Shown here one piece after another: positions 28,001 through 37,100 of a DNA stretch of 49,866 bases. The stretch lies in assembly GCA_016713275.1 (NCBI GenBank), contig JADJPL010000024.1, forward strand, positions 1 to 49,866, in the 5' to 3' direction. A program made the translations under genes and the position numbers. Position 1 is the first letter of the stretch; every line of letters begins with the position of its first letter. A model generated the notes under the pieces. That model made no database searches. It had not been told where the DNA came from and saw only the letters and a list, made by a program, of their open reading frames with translations. Origin of the DNA: Haliscomenobacter sp. Lineage in GTDB: Bacteria; Bacteroidota; Bacteroidia; Chitinophagales; Saprospiraceae.

Positions 28001-29367
28001 ATGAAAAACCGCAACGCGTCCTCCCGGAGGGCATTTATTCAAAAACTTTCCGTCTCCACCGCAGCTATGGCGCTTGGATCCAGGTTGTTTGGGGCGGATA
28101 AAAAACTGCTCCCATCGAATACCTTACCCGTGCGGCATACAGCGCCAACGACCAGGTCAATATTGCGCTGATCGGCGCCGGAGGCATGGGCGTGCAGGAT
28201 GTGCTGACCGCCCTGCAGGTACCCGGCGTACGGATGGTCGCTGCCTGCGATTTGTACGACGGTCGTCTGGCGGAGGCAAAATCCCGCTGGGGCGCGGATT
28301 TGTATACCACCCGCAATTACAAGGAAATTTTGGCCCGCAAAGACGTCGATGCGGTGATCATTGCTACCTCCGATCACTGGCATCAGCAGATCTCAGTGGA
28401 AGCGATGCGGGCCGGCAAGCACGTGTATTGCGAAAAGCCCATGGTGCACTCCGTCATGGAAGGGCCTGCCGTGATCAAAGCGCAGCAGGAAACGGGCAAG
28501 GTGTTTCTGGTAGGTAGTCAGGGCGTTTCTTCGCTGGGGAACGAGAAAGCGAAGGAATTATTGAAAGACGGCGCTATCGGCGAATTGAACTATGCGGAAG
28601 GATTTTGGGCCCGGCATTCCCCCGTAGGCGCCTGGCAGTATCCGATTCCGGCCGATGCGTCGCCACAGAACGTGGATTGGGAAGCCTACATCCGCAACAC
28701 GACCAAAAGGCCTTTCGACGCCACCCGGTTTTTCCGCTGGCGGAACTACCTGGATTACGGCACCGGCATGTCGGGCGATCTGTTTGTGCACCTGTTCTCG
28801 AGCCTGCACTTTATCACCGATTCGGTGGGCCCGAACCGCATTTACGCCGCTGGCGGCCTGCGGTACTGGCTCGACGGAAGAGAAGTTCCGGATGTGCTCC
28901 TGGGCACGTTCGATTATCCCAAAACCGGCGTACACCCGTCGTTCAACCTGTCGTTGCGCTGCAATTTCATCGATGGTACGAGCGGCACGACCTACCTCAA
29001 GCTGGTCGGCAGCCTGGGCTCGATGGATGTCACCTGGGATACCGTTACCCTGAAGCGGAACAAAACCATGGAATCCAACGACCCCTTCTACATCGAGCAG
29101 ATGCGCCGGGCCGGGACGCCGGTATCCGACCGCAAGCGCATCCTGGGTCCGGAAGAGATGACATTCGCCGCAGAAAAAGGGTACAAAGGCGGCCCCTACG
29201 ACCATTTTGTCAACTTCTTCGCCGCCATCCGAACTAACGGCAAAGTGGCTGAAGACGCTACCTTTGGCTACCGCGCGGCCGCCCCGGCCCTGTTGTGCAA
29301 CGACAGCTACCGGCAGGAAGCGCCCGTGTTCTGGGATCCGGAGAATATGAAGGTGGTGAAAAAGTAG
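28001..29367 (+). CDS. Tat-exported Gfo/Idh/MocA oxidoreductase, one frameshift near the N-terminus
   Basis: NAD(P)-dependent sugar oxidoreductase of about 455 residues. The start at 28001 gives a twin-arginine signal (MKNRNASSRRAFIQKLSVST), implying export folded with cofactor. The run of six A at 28100-28105 must gain one A so that the frame continues KKTAPIEYLTRAAYSANDQVNIALIGAGGMGV; the rest (from about 28106) is uninterrupted. The Rossmann motif IALIGAGGMG, the ATSDHWH segment and CEKPMVHS (catalytic Lys of the family) are present, followed by the GFO/IDH C-terminal beta-sheet domain. Flanked by two DUF1080 genes, it likely oxidises a glycoside at C3 in the periplasm (inference from the family). 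Confidence 0.88.
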
Positions 29368-29639
29368 GGGGACTGGCCTCCCCCTAGCCCCCTCCGAAGG
29401 AGGGGGAACCGTGTGGGGGAGGGTTTTGAAGGGGTCTGTTTATAAATAAAACGATACCATTTTTATATTTTTTTTCAAAATGCAGGGGCTTTCCTGTCCC
29501 CCCTCCTTCGGAGGGGGTAGGGAGCAAAGAGCAATGACCTAAACTTTGGCCGATACGCATGTAACCGCAATGCCTCCTCGCTATACGCCCCAAAAAGCTT
29601 CAGTCTGATTCCATAAGCTTTAACAACGCAAATGAAATT
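29368..29639. repeat. Hairpin-type repeat pair
   Basis: Positions 29381-29406 (CCCCTAGCCCCCTCCGAAGG...) and 29498-29522 (CCTCCTTCGGAGGGGG...) are inverted copies about 90 bp apart, and each is itself a small palindrome around CCGAAGG/CCTTCGG. It is related to the CCCCCTTTGAAGG hairpin family at 1650 and 23265. Confidence 0.65.
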
Positions 29640-30341
29640 ATGAAAAACGGGTTTATCATCCTCCTCTTTATGGCCCTATCGGCCTGTGCAATGAACAAAC
29701 ATACCAGCAACACCCAACCCGGCAAAGAAACCCTCCTCTTTGACGGCAAAACCCTCAACGGCTGGCACGCGTACAACAAAACCGGGCCAATCAAAAACTG
29801 GATCATCGAAGACGGCGTCCTGGTTTGCCTGGGACAAGCCCAGGGCGATGTGGGCGGCGACATCGTAACCGACGCGGAATATGCCAACTTCGAATTTTCG
29901 TGGGAATGGAAGCTCAACACCGGCGGCAACAGCGGCGTGATGTACCACGTCGTGGAAGACCCCAAATACCCCGGCCCCTACGAAACCGGCCCGGAATACC
30001 AAATGATCGACGACGTGACGTTCCCATACAAACTGGAGGAATGGCAGCAAACCGGCGCGGATTACGCGATGACCGTGCCCAACGCCCAGAAAAAACTGAT
30101 GCCCGTTGGGGAATGGAACTCCAGCAAGATCGTCTTCGACAAAGGCCACGTTGAACACTGGCTGAACGGCATCAAAATCCTCGAATTCCAGGCCTGGACG
30201 CCCGAATGGGAGAAAATGAAAAGAGAAGGCAAGTGGAAGGAGTACCCCGATTACGGCTCCGCCAAAACGGGCCGCATCGCCCTGCAGGACCACGAAAGCA
30301 GGGTCTATTTCCGGAATATCCGGATCAGGGAGTTGAGATAG
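29640..30341 (+). CDS. DUF1080 lipoprotein (3-keto-disaccharide hydrolase domain)
   Basis: A 233-residue protein with a lipoprotein signal (MKNGFIILLFMALSAC, lipobox LSAC) so the mature protein starts with a lipidated Cys and is probably membrane-anchored. The DUF1080 domain is complete: ETLLFDGKTLNGW, EFSWEWKLNTGGNSGVMYHV, GPYETGPEYQMIDD (a segment typical of the longer DUF1080 subgroup), WNSSKIVFDKGHVEHWLNG and GRIALQDHESRVYFRNIRI. It is the third member of a DUF1080-oxidoreductase-DUF1080 run. Intact. Confidence 0.92.
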   Translation: MKNGFIILLFMALSACAMNKHTSNTQPGKETLLFDGKTLNGWHAYNKTGPIKNWIIEDGVLVCLGQAQGDVGGDIVTDAEYANFEFSWEWKLNTGGNSGVMYHVVEDPKYPGPYETGPEYQMIDDVTFPYKLEEWQQTGADYAMTVPNAQKKLMPVGEWNSSKIVFDKGHVEHWLNGIKILEFQAWTPEWEKMKREGKWKEYPDYGSAKTGRIALQDHESRVYFRNIRIRELR

Positions 30342-30570
30342 GATGTAAAGGATGTAAAGGATGTAGAGGATGTAAAGGATGTAGAGGATGTAACGATGTT
30401 ACGGAGTAGCGGGATAACTGTCGCGAGGCTCCTGCCTCCCCATGTTTGCCGAAATCCGCAGATTTCGTGCAGAATTTTCCGCCGGTCCCCTGACCGGCGT
30501 CCATGTTCTTCGTAGCTCCTTGAGGCTCTTGCCTCAAACTCAGCGGGCGCGAGACTCCGCCTCGTGCCCA
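30342..30570. repeat. GATGTAAAG array and GAGGCTCC / GCCGGTC repeats
   Basis: Positions 30342-30393 are 9-bp units GATGTAAAG/GATGTAGAG. Positions 30421-30440 and 30515-30565 are GAGGCTCC/GAGACTCCGCCTC repeats. Positions 30444-30510 are a reverse-oriented copy of the hairpin element at 17812-17984. Three dispersed families meet in one 230-bp spacer. Confidence 0.8.
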
Positions 30571-31326
30571 TTAAGCCGCCACGGAATCAACCCCGGTGTC
30601 TTCTTCACATACTCCCTGATATTCCGGATTATTCCGGTATTTTTCCTCCAGCATGGGCACCCCCGAAACCCGTGCCAGCAGCCAGGTGATGGTGAGGGGG
30701 CTGAGCAAAGCCAGCCACCATACGCCCCAGGGCAGCACGAGGAGGAACAGGCCCCACCAAACGAGGATTTCGCCGAAGTAGTTGGGGTGACGGGAATACC
30801 GCCACAGGCCATAGCGCATGATCCGGCCTTTGTTGGCCGGATCGGCTTTGAAGCGGAGAAGCTGCCAGTCGCCGATAGCTTCCCAGAAGAATCCGGTCGC
30901 CCATACCGCGATGCCCACCCATTGATACCAGGCGTTTACCAGTCCTCCCGGGCGCTGCCAGATGAGGGAAGCGATGATCCACATGAAAAACCCCTGCAGG
31001 AGGAACACCTGGAGGAAGGCTCTGGGAACGACCCATTTGCCCCATTCCTGGCGCCAGCGGGCATAGCGCCAGTCTTCTCCGGGGTGCAATAGTTTTCGCC
31101 ACCCGATATGCGCCGAAAGCCGGATGCCCCAGGCGCTGACGAGCGCGGCCGTCAACCCGCTGGAAGGGTGGGGCGCCGCGCTGTGGAATACCCATGCCAG
31201 CACCACAAACCCCATTCCCCAGGCCACATCCACCCAGCTGTTGTCGCGGACCGCCCAGGAGAAAAGGAAGGCGACAAAAACGTAGCCCAGGATGACCAAT
31301 GCTGCTTGTCCATATAATTCGACCAT
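30571..31326 (-). CDS. DUF1295 integral membrane protein (steroid 5-alpha-reductase-like fold)
   Basis: A 251-residue polytopic membrane protein with about six hydrophobic helices. The start at 31326 (MVELYGQAALVILGYVFVAF) begins in the first helix; upstream in-frame codons are not protein-like. The C-terminal diagnostic motif YGLWRYSRHPNYFGEILVWWGLFL matches the DUF1295 / 3-oxo-5-alpha-steroid 4-dehydrogenase C-terminal fold, which also includes isoprenylcysteine methyltransferase-like proteins. The substrate is not known; a lipid or isoprenoid substrate is a family-based guess. It stands alone between repeat-rich spacers. Confidence 0.85.
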   Translation of the reverse strand: MVELYGQAALVILGYVFVAFLFSWAVRDNSWVDVAWGMGFVVLAWVFHSAAPHPSSGLTAALVSAWGIRLSAHIGWRKLLHPGEDWRYARWRQEWGKWVVPRAFLQVFLLQGFFMWIIASLIWQRPGGLVNAWYQWVGIAVWATGFFWEAIGDWQLLRFKADPANKGRIMRYGLWRYSRHPNYFGEILVWWGLFLLVLPWGVWWLALLSPLTITWLLARVSGVPMLEEKYRNNPEYQGVCEEDTGVDSVAA

Positions 31327-31379
31327 TCGGCAAAAGTTGTAGGGTAAAGATAGTCCAAATTCGTTTGGGATACTATATT

Positions 31380-31465
31380 TAGGTCTAAGGCTTAAGGCGT
31401 AAGGCACAGGCTTTACGCCTTAAGCCCTTAGCCTTACGCCTAAAACGCCTTACGCCTAAATTCAA
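31380..31465. repeat. GGCGTAAGGC-type inverted repeat
   Basis: Between the divergent DUF1295 and S9 peptidase genes, 31385-31407 (CTAAGGCTTAAGGCGTAAGG) and 31415-31434 (TTTACGCCTTAAGCCCTTAG) form a hairpin, followed by more GCCTTACGCC units. It is the same short-period family as 5413-5443. Confidence 0.7.
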
Positions 31466-31474
31466 CACATTACC

Positions 31475-33973
31475 ATGAAAAAACACCTGATCCTCCTTCT
31501 CGTTCTGGGATTCGCCTTCCAGGCATTTGCTCAGAATACGCCGGTAACCAAGGCGAATTACGACCTGGCGGCCCGGTTTTCGGCAACCCGGATTTCGAAG
31601 ATGGTCTTTTCCACCAGCGTGGACGCCCACTGGCTTAAACAAAGCGAACGGTTTTGGTACGCGTACGAAACCAGCGCCGGGAAAACGTATTACCTGGTCG
31701 ATCCGGTCAAGCGGACGAAAAAGCCGTTGTTCGACAACGCCAAAATGGCGGCGGATATGTCGCGCTTGTCCAAAGATCCATTTGACGCGCAGCACCTGGA
31801 CATCACGAACCTACGGTTTATCAAAAACGAAACAGCGATTCAGTTTGAGGTGAAGAGCAAACTGGCCGATGAAGAGGAGAAAAAAGACGAAGAAGAGGAC
31901 GATATGAAAGAGAAAAAATCGTCTGCTCCCGCGAAGAAAGAAAAGCGCACCTTCTACTTTGAGTACGACCTCACTACCGGCGTATTGCGCTTGCTCGACG
32001 ACTACGAAAAGCCCAAAGACCGCCCGCGCTGGGCCAATATCGCGCCGGATTCGTCCTACGTGCTGTTTTCCAAAAACCACAACCTCTATTGGATGGATAA
32101 GGAAAACTTCCTCAAAGCCGTGAAGGACGACAAAGATTCCACCATCGTCGAAACGCAGTGGACAACCGACGGAGAAGAATACTATGCCTATGGCGGCGGA
32201 GGCGGAAACGAAACCAACGTCGACAAAGAAAAGAACAAAGGGACCCGGCAATCGGTGGGGGTTGTTTTTTCGCCGGATTCCAAAAAATTTGCCTTGACGC
32301 GGACGGACAGCCGCAAGGTCAAGGACCTGTGGGTAATCAACGCCGTCGCCGAGCCCCGCCCAACCCTGGAGACCTACAAATACCACATGCCCGGGGAAAA
32401 AGAAGCGCCCCAGCCCGAAATGCTCGTGTTTGATTTTGCCTCCAAAGAAAAAGTCAAGATCCAGGCCGATACGTTCAAAGATCCCCAGTACAGTATGTTT
32501 CGCGCTCAGCGGATTGCCAAAAACCGCGACGACCTGTTTCAGCCCCCGCTTTGGCTGGCCAATAACTCCGATCAGCTCTATTTCGACCGCACCAGCCGCG
32601 ACCTCAAGCGGATCGATGTCTGCGTCGCCGACACCAAAACCGGCGCGGTAACGGTCCTGATCGAAGAGCGCCTGAATACCTATGTCGAAACCCGCGACCT
32701 GGGCCTCGTCAATAACGGCGAAGAGTACATCCACTGGTCGGAGCGCGACGGATGGGCCCACTTTTACCTGTACGACAAAACGGGCAAACTGAAGAACCAG
32801 ATCACCTCCGGTCCTTTCCACTGCGAAAGCATTGAGGCCGTCGATTCCAAAAACCGGGTCCTGTATTTTACCGCCAACGGGCGCGAGCCGGGCGAAGACC
32901 CCTATTACACCCACCTGTACCGGGTGAACCTGGACGGAACCGGACTCAAGCTGCTCAACAAAGGCGATTATAACTTTTTCACCTCCAACAACGACGCCGC
33001 CACGTATTTTGTCAGCAACTACTCCCGGGTGAATACCGTGCCCAAATCCCAGCTCATCGACAACCTGGGGATGAAGGTCATCGACCTGGAAACGGCCCAC
33101 CTGTCGCAACTGTTTGCTGCGGGGTACCAGTTCCCCGAACCCTTTGTCGTCAAAGCCGGCGACGGGATCACCGACCTCTACGGCGTGATGTACAAGCCGT
33201 TTGATTTCGATTCCACCAAAAAATATCCCCTTTTGGAATACGTATACCCGGGGCCTCAGACCGAATCCGTTAACAAGTCGTTCTCCGCCGGTATGGACCG
33301 CACCGACCGGCAGGCGCAGCTGGGCTTTATCGTCATCACGATCGGCAACCGGGGTGGCCATCCCAGCCGCTCGAAGTGGTACCACAACTACGGCTACGGC
33401 AACCTCCGCGACTACGGACTCGAAGACAAAAAAGTAGCCGCCGAACAGCTGGCCGTCCGCCACCCCTTTATCGACATCGACAAAGTAGGCATCTTCGGCC
33501 ATTCCGGCGGCGGGTTTATGTCGACCGCCGCGATGCTGGTGTATCCCGACTTCTTCAAAGCAGCGGTATCCTCCTCCGGCAACCACGAAAATAACATCTA
33601 CAACCGCTGGTGGAGCGAAAAACACGACGGCGTGAAAGAAATGACCGACGCTAAAGGCAATATCTCCTTTGAGTACGACATCGACAAAAACTCCGAACTG
33701 GCGAAAAACCTCAAAGGCAAACTCCTCCTCTGCACCGGCGACATCGACAACAACGTACACCCCGCCCTGACTATCCGCATGGCCAACGCCCTCATCAAAG
33801 CCAACAAACGCTTCGACTTCTTCCTCTTCCCCGGTCAGCGCCACGGCTACGGCGATATGAACGAGTACTTCTTCTGGCTGCGCTCCGACTACTTCTGCCA
33901 GCACCTCATCGGCGACTACCAGAACAGCGCGGATATGCTCCAGCTAAACCGGGATAAGGCTGTTAGACGTTAG
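31475..33973 (+). CDS. Exported S9 family prolyl oligopeptidase / dipeptidyl peptidase IV-like
   Basis: An 832-residue serine peptidase with signal peptide (MKKHLILLLVLGFAFQAFAQ). The N-terminal half is the DPP-IV-type beta-propeller, interrupted near residues 130-155 by a highly charged insert (DEEEKKDEEEDDMKEKK). The C-terminal alpha/beta hydrolase domain has the nucleophile in FGHSGGGFMSTAAML (about residue 676), the acid in CTGDIDNNVHP (about 755) and the His in GQRHGYGDMNEY (about 789). Such enzymes cut after proline or alanine near peptide N-termini; in Bacteroidota they handle peptides in the periplasm. Intact. Confidence 0.93.
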   Translation: MKKHLILLLVLGFAFQAFAQNTPVTKANYDLAARFSATRISKMVFSTSVDAHWLKQSERFWYAYETSAGKTYYLVDPVKRTKKPLFDNAKMAADMSRLSKDPFDAQHLDITNLRFIKNETAIQFEVKSKLADEEEKKDEEEDDMKEKKSSAPAKKEKRTFYFEYDLTTGVLRLLDDYEKPKDRPRWANIAPDSSYVLFSKNHNLYWMDKENFLKAVKDDKDSTIVETQWTTDGEEYYAYGGGGGNETNVDKEKNKGTRQSVGVVFSPDSKKFALTRTDSRKVKDLWVINAVAEPRPTLETYKYHMPGEKEAPQPEMLVFDFASKEKVKIQADTFKDPQYSMFRAQRIAKNRDDLFQPPLWLANNSDQLYFDRTSRDLKRIDVCVADTKTGAVTVLIEERLNTYVETRDLGLVNNGEEYIHWSERDGWAHFYLYDKTGKLKNQITSGPFHCESIEAVDSKNRVLYFTANGREPGEDPYYTHLYRVNLDGTGLKLLNKGDYNFFTSNNDAATYFVSNYSRVNTVPKSQLIDNLGMKVIDLETAHLSQLFAAGYQFPEPFVVKAGDGITDLYGVMYKPFDFDSTKKYPLLEYVYPGPQTESVNKSFSAGMDRTDRQAQLGFIVITIGNRGGHPSRSKWYHNYGYGNLRDYGLEDKKVAAEQLAVRHPFIDIDKVGIFGHSGGGFMSTAAMLVYPDFFKAAVSSSGNHENNIYNRWWSEKHDGVKEMTDAKGNISFEYDIDKNSELAKNLKGKLLLCTGDIDNNVHPALTIRMANALIKANKRFDFFLFPGQRHGYGDMNEYFFWLRSDYFCQHLIGDYQNSADMLQLNRDKAVRR

Positions 33974-33994
33974 GCGTTGGACGTTGGAGGATGG

Positions 33995-34056
33995 AGAGGA
34001 TGTAAAAGATGTAAAAGATGTAATTTACATCCTCTACATCCTCTACATCCTTTTAT
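33995..34056. terminator. Palindromic GATGTAAAAG array between convergent genes
   Basis: GATGTAAAAGATGTAA is followed directly by TTACATCCTCTACATCC units and TTTTAT, making a hairpin centred at about 34024. It lies between the S9 peptidase stop (33973) and the P-type ATPase stop (34063), which converge. A bidirectional terminator role is inferred from position. Confidence 0.5.
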
Positions 34057-34062
34057 CCCTCT

Positions 34063-36777
34063 CTAGAGGCAACATGAGGACTCTTTCTGTCGCCTGTGCC
34101 GAATTTTTTTCCGATTTCCATCAAAATCAGCACAATGGACCCGGAGGCCAATGGCGATCAGCAGGTCGGCTATGGCAAGGGGCTTGACGGAGAAGAATCC
34201 AGCTACCGGAGGGATGTAAAGCACGCCCATTTGGAGGACAAACACCAGCAAGATCATCCAGAACAACAAGGGATTGGATTTCATGCTCATCGAGAAAGCG
34301 GATTCTTTGCCTGAGCGCGATGCCCATGCCTGAAAGACCTGCACGAAGGCCAGGAACGTAAAGACCATCGTCTGCCACTCTTCGCGGCCAGTGAAATAAT
34401 ACCAGGAACCGAGCCCCAACGCCAACGCGCCGATCAAGACGCCCACCCAGAGTACCTGTACTCCTGCGCCGCGCGAGAACACGCCCTCTTTTGGCGAATA
34501 GGGCGGACGGTTCATTGCCCCTTTCTCGGGTGCTTCCACGCCGATGCCGAGTCCAAGCAAGCCATCCGTCAGCAAATTCAGCCATAACAACTGCAGCGGC
34601 AACAGCGGAACCGGCTTGCCCAGGAACGGCCCCAGCAGCATTACCAACACCTTGCCGATATTTCCCGCTACGCTGAATCGCACGAACTTGCGAATGTTGT
34701 CGTAAATCGTCCGCCCCTCTTTCACTGCCGAAACGATGGTCGCGAAGTTGTCGTCGAGCAGAACCATGTCGGCGGCCTCCTTCGCCACGTCGGTACCCGT
34801 CAGGCCCATGGCCACTCCGATGTCTGCGCGGCGCAAAGCGGGCGCATCGTTGACGCCGTCGCCCGTCATCGAAACGATATGCCCGTTTTCCTGCAACGCC
34901 TGTACGATCTTCAGCTTCTGCTCGGGCGACACGCGGGCAAACACGCGCACCTCATCTACGATGCGTTTCAATTCCTCGAACGGCATATTTTGAAGCTCTG
35001 CGCCGGTCAGCACCCGCCCGGTATCAAAGATACCCAATTGCCGGGCGATCTCCTGGGCGGTGAGCGGATGGTCGCCCGTGATCATCACGGTGCGAATGCC
35101 TGCTGTTTTTGTAATGGCGACCGCTTCCTTTACCTCTTCGCGCGGTGGGTCGATCAAGCCAAACAAGCCGATGAAAATCAACTGCTTTTCCAAATCCGTT
35201 TGGATATTTTCGGGAATTTGATCCAACAACCGGAACGAGACCCCGAGAACCCGCATTCCTTTTCGGGCGAGATGATCATTTGACGCTTCAATCCGGGACC
35301 TCCAGGCGGCATCCAGCGCCTCCGCTTGTCCGTTTGCCCAAACCCGGTCCGACAAGTCCAGCAGCCCGTCTACGCTCCCCTTGGTGAAAGCGACGAAACG
35401 ATGATTCCCGGTTTCGAGCCCGGCAAGGATCGACTCGTCCATATCCTGCAAGTCATGGACCGTTGTCATGCGTTTGCGGTCGGAATCAAAGGCAAATTCT
35501 GCCACCCGCGGAAAGGCCAGGTCGAGCGCGGATTTCCAGTATCCCATTTTGGCGGCGGCTGCAACGAGGGCGCCTTCGGTTGGGTCGCCCAGGGTGTGCA
35601 AGCGGTCATCCCCCTCGTCGGCGAGACGGGCATCGTTGCACAGGGTTCCGGCGATCGCGGTTAGCGAAAGCGTCGATTGAGCCGGGATGCCCGAACTAGG
35701 GGGCGCAAGAACCGAACCGTCGGGGTCCATCGCGGCAGGCAAGTCCAGTTGGTGGTTTGCCACATCCAGGACGACAACGGTCATTCGGTTTTCGGTAAGG
35801 GTGCCTGTTTTATCGGAGCAGATGACCGTGACCGAGCCGAGCGTTTCCACCGCAGGGAGTTTTCGGATGAGGGAATTTTTGGCGAGCATGCGTTGAGCGC
35901 CAAGCGCCAGCGTGATGGTTACGACAGCGGGCAGGCCCTCCGGTACGATGGCTACCGCCACGCTGACTGCGGTGAGCAGCATGTGACGGAGTTCGTCGCC
36001 GCGCAGAAGGCCTAATACCGCAATTAGGATCGCGAAAACTACACCGACAAGGGCGAGGTGCTTGCCCAGCTGGTCGAGGCGTTTTTGCAGAGGCGTTTCC
36101 TCGCTGGCGCTTTGCTGGAGGAGGTTGGCGATCTTGCCCAGTTCGGTTTGCATGCCCGTAGCCACCACCAGCGCCAAGCCTCGCCCCTGGGTGATGAGGG
36201 TACCCATATAACCCATGTTGCGGCGGTCGCCGAGGGGGAGGTTGTCCACTTCGAGCGGGGCTGTTTGTTTTTCTACCGGCTCCGATTCGCCTGTGAGCGC
36301 GGCTTCCTGAACGCGGAGATTGACCGCCTGGAGCAACCGGACGTCGGCAGGCAACATATTCCCCGTTTCCAGTTGAATGATGTCTCCAGGCGCCAGGTTG
36401 CGGGCAGAGATTTCCTTGAACACTGCGTCGCGCAACACCCGCACGATCGGCACCGACAGTTTCTTGAGCGCAGCAATTGCCTGTTCAGCGCGATATTCCT
36501 GGATGAAACCAAGCAGGGCATACAGCATAACAATGGCAGAAATGGCGATCGTGTTTTTCGTGTCGCCGAGCAACCCCGCCACGACAGCCGCCCCAATGAG
36601 GATGAGCACCATGGTCGCGGTAACCTGCTCCCAGAGGATCTGGAAGGGCGTGCGCCCGGTTTTTCCAACCAGTTCGTTGTGCCCGTAGCGTTGAAGGCGG
36701 TTTTCTGCTTCGGCTTGGGTCAGGCCTGTTTCGGCCCCGTTTGAAGCGTTTCCAGGAGGCGTCCGTTGATTGTACAT
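34063..36777 (-). CDS. Cation-transporting P-type ATPase (Ca2+/Mn2+ type, P2A-like)
   Basis: A 904-residue inner-membrane pump. It has a cation-ATPase N-terminal domain (TGLTQAEAENRLQRYGHNEL), actuator TGES (162-165), M4 motif PEGLP (279-283), phosphorylated Asp322 in DKTGTLT, MITGDHP, and the hinge TGDGVNDAPALRRADIGVAMG. M5 reads VAGNIGKVLVMLL and M6 WLNLLTDGLL. By alignment with SERCA, Asn706 keeps one site residue, but the position of SERCA Glu771 is Lys709, as LMCA1 of Listeria has Arg there, so one ion per cycle is likely. The leader carries a Mn2+ riboswitch (36864-36988), which favours Mn2+ efflux, or Ca2+/Mn2+, as the job. Intact. Confidence 0.93.
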   Translation of the reverse strand: MYNQRTPPGNASNGAETGLTQAEAENRLQRYGHNELVGKTGRTPFQILWEQVTATMVLILIGAAVVAGLLGDTKNTIAISAIVMLYALLGFIQEYRAEQAIAALKKLSVPIVRVLRDAVFKEISARNLAPGDIIQLETGNMLPADVRLLQAVNLRVQEAALTGESEPVEKQTAPLEVDNLPLGDRRNMGYMGTLITQGRGLALVVATGMQTELGKIANLLQQSASEETPLQKRLDQLGKHLALVGVVFAILIAVLGLLRGDELRHMLLTAVSVAVAIVPEGLPAVVTITLALGAQRMLAKNSLIRKLPAVETLGSVTVICSDKTGTLTENRMTVVVLDVANHQLDLPAAMDPDGSVLAPPSSGIPAQSTLSLTAIAGTLCNDARLADEGDDRLHTLGDPTEGALVAAAAKMGYWKSALDLAFPRVAEFAFDSDRKRMTTVHDLQDMDESILAGLETGNHRFVAFTKGSVDGLLDLSDRVWANGQAEALDAAWRSRIEASNDHLARKGMRVLGVSFRLLDQIPENIQTDLEKQLIFIGLFGLIDPPREEVKEAVAITKTAGIRTVMITGDHPLTAQEIARQLGIFDTGRVLTGAELQNMPFEELKRIVDEVRVFARVSPEQKLKIVQALQENGHIVSMTGDGVNDAPALRRADIGVAMGLTGTDVAKEAADMVLLDDNFATIVSAVKEGRTIYDNIRKFVRFSVAGNIGKVLVMLLGPFLGKPVPLLPLQLLWLNLLTDGLLGLGIGVEAPEKGAMNRPPYSPKEGVFSRGAGVQVLWVGVLIGALALGLGSWYYFTGREEWQTMVFTFLAFVQVFQAWASRSGKESAFSMSMKSNPLLFWMILLVFVLQMGVLYIPPVAGFFSVKPLAIADLLIAIGLRVHCADFDGNRKKIRHRRQKESSCCL

Positions 36778-36863
36778 GCCAATTCATCATGGTGCGTCTT
36801 GTGTTTTTATTGGTCCCGTTTTTTATATCGTCTTCTCCAAGGCCGGCCTCTCCTCGATGGCAC

Positions 36864-36906
36864 AAAAAAAGACCATCGCCAAAGGAACATTCCTGGCGAT
36901 GGTCTT
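36864..36906 (-). terminator. Intrinsic terminator of the riboswitch expression platform
   Basis: On the minus strand AAGACCATCGCCA (36906-36894) pairs perfectly with TGGCGATGGTCTT (36881-36869), a 13-bp stem with a 12-nt loop, followed by seven T (36870-36864). It lies 87 bp before the ATPase ATG. Its 5' arm contains CCATCG, which can instead close helix P1 of the upstream aptamer, so the two structures exclude each other. Confidence 0.88.
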
Positions 36907-36988
36907 GCCTTGTTCTGAACAACCGGGACCGTGGCGTGGTCCGTACTGACGGCTGCGCATCCCGTTGCCGGGCGGCTACTCCCCATCG
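36897..36988 (-). promoter_or_regulatory. yybP-ykoY manganese riboswitch
   Basis: The minus-strand RNA shows the conserved L1 sequence GGGGAGUAGC (36984-36975) and the 3' GGCAAGACC (36909-36901), both hallmarks of yybP-ykoY. P1 forms between CGAUGG (36988-36983) and CCAUCG (36902-36897). Inside are hairpins GGACC/GGUCC and UUGUUC/GAACAA and a CGUCAGUACGG segment resembling the second conserved loop. The known class binds Mn2+ where the two loops dock. Here Mn2+ would stabilise P1, remove the terminator's 5' arm and switch the ATPase gene on. Identification is from sequence pattern only; no covariance model was run. Confidence 0.85.
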
Positions 36989-37100
36989 TGGGGGCGGATT
37001 TACAGTGGGTTCAGCGTGGCGCTCTTCTTCCTTCATCAACCCCTTTACGACCGCTTTGCGCCTGCTGGAAGGGCCTTACCCGTGCGTCAGCCCCTTTTCC

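Noticed and set aside
31811..33904. A 697-codon minus-strand open frame
   Set aside because: It is the mirror of the S9 peptidase gene, which has a signal peptide and a complete catalytic triad on the plus strand.
21368..33973. Canonical polysaccharide utilisation locus
   Set aside because: There are exported sulfatase, GH92 and esterase genes, but no SusC/SusD pair, hybrid two-component system or ECF sigma/anti-sigma genes in the window.
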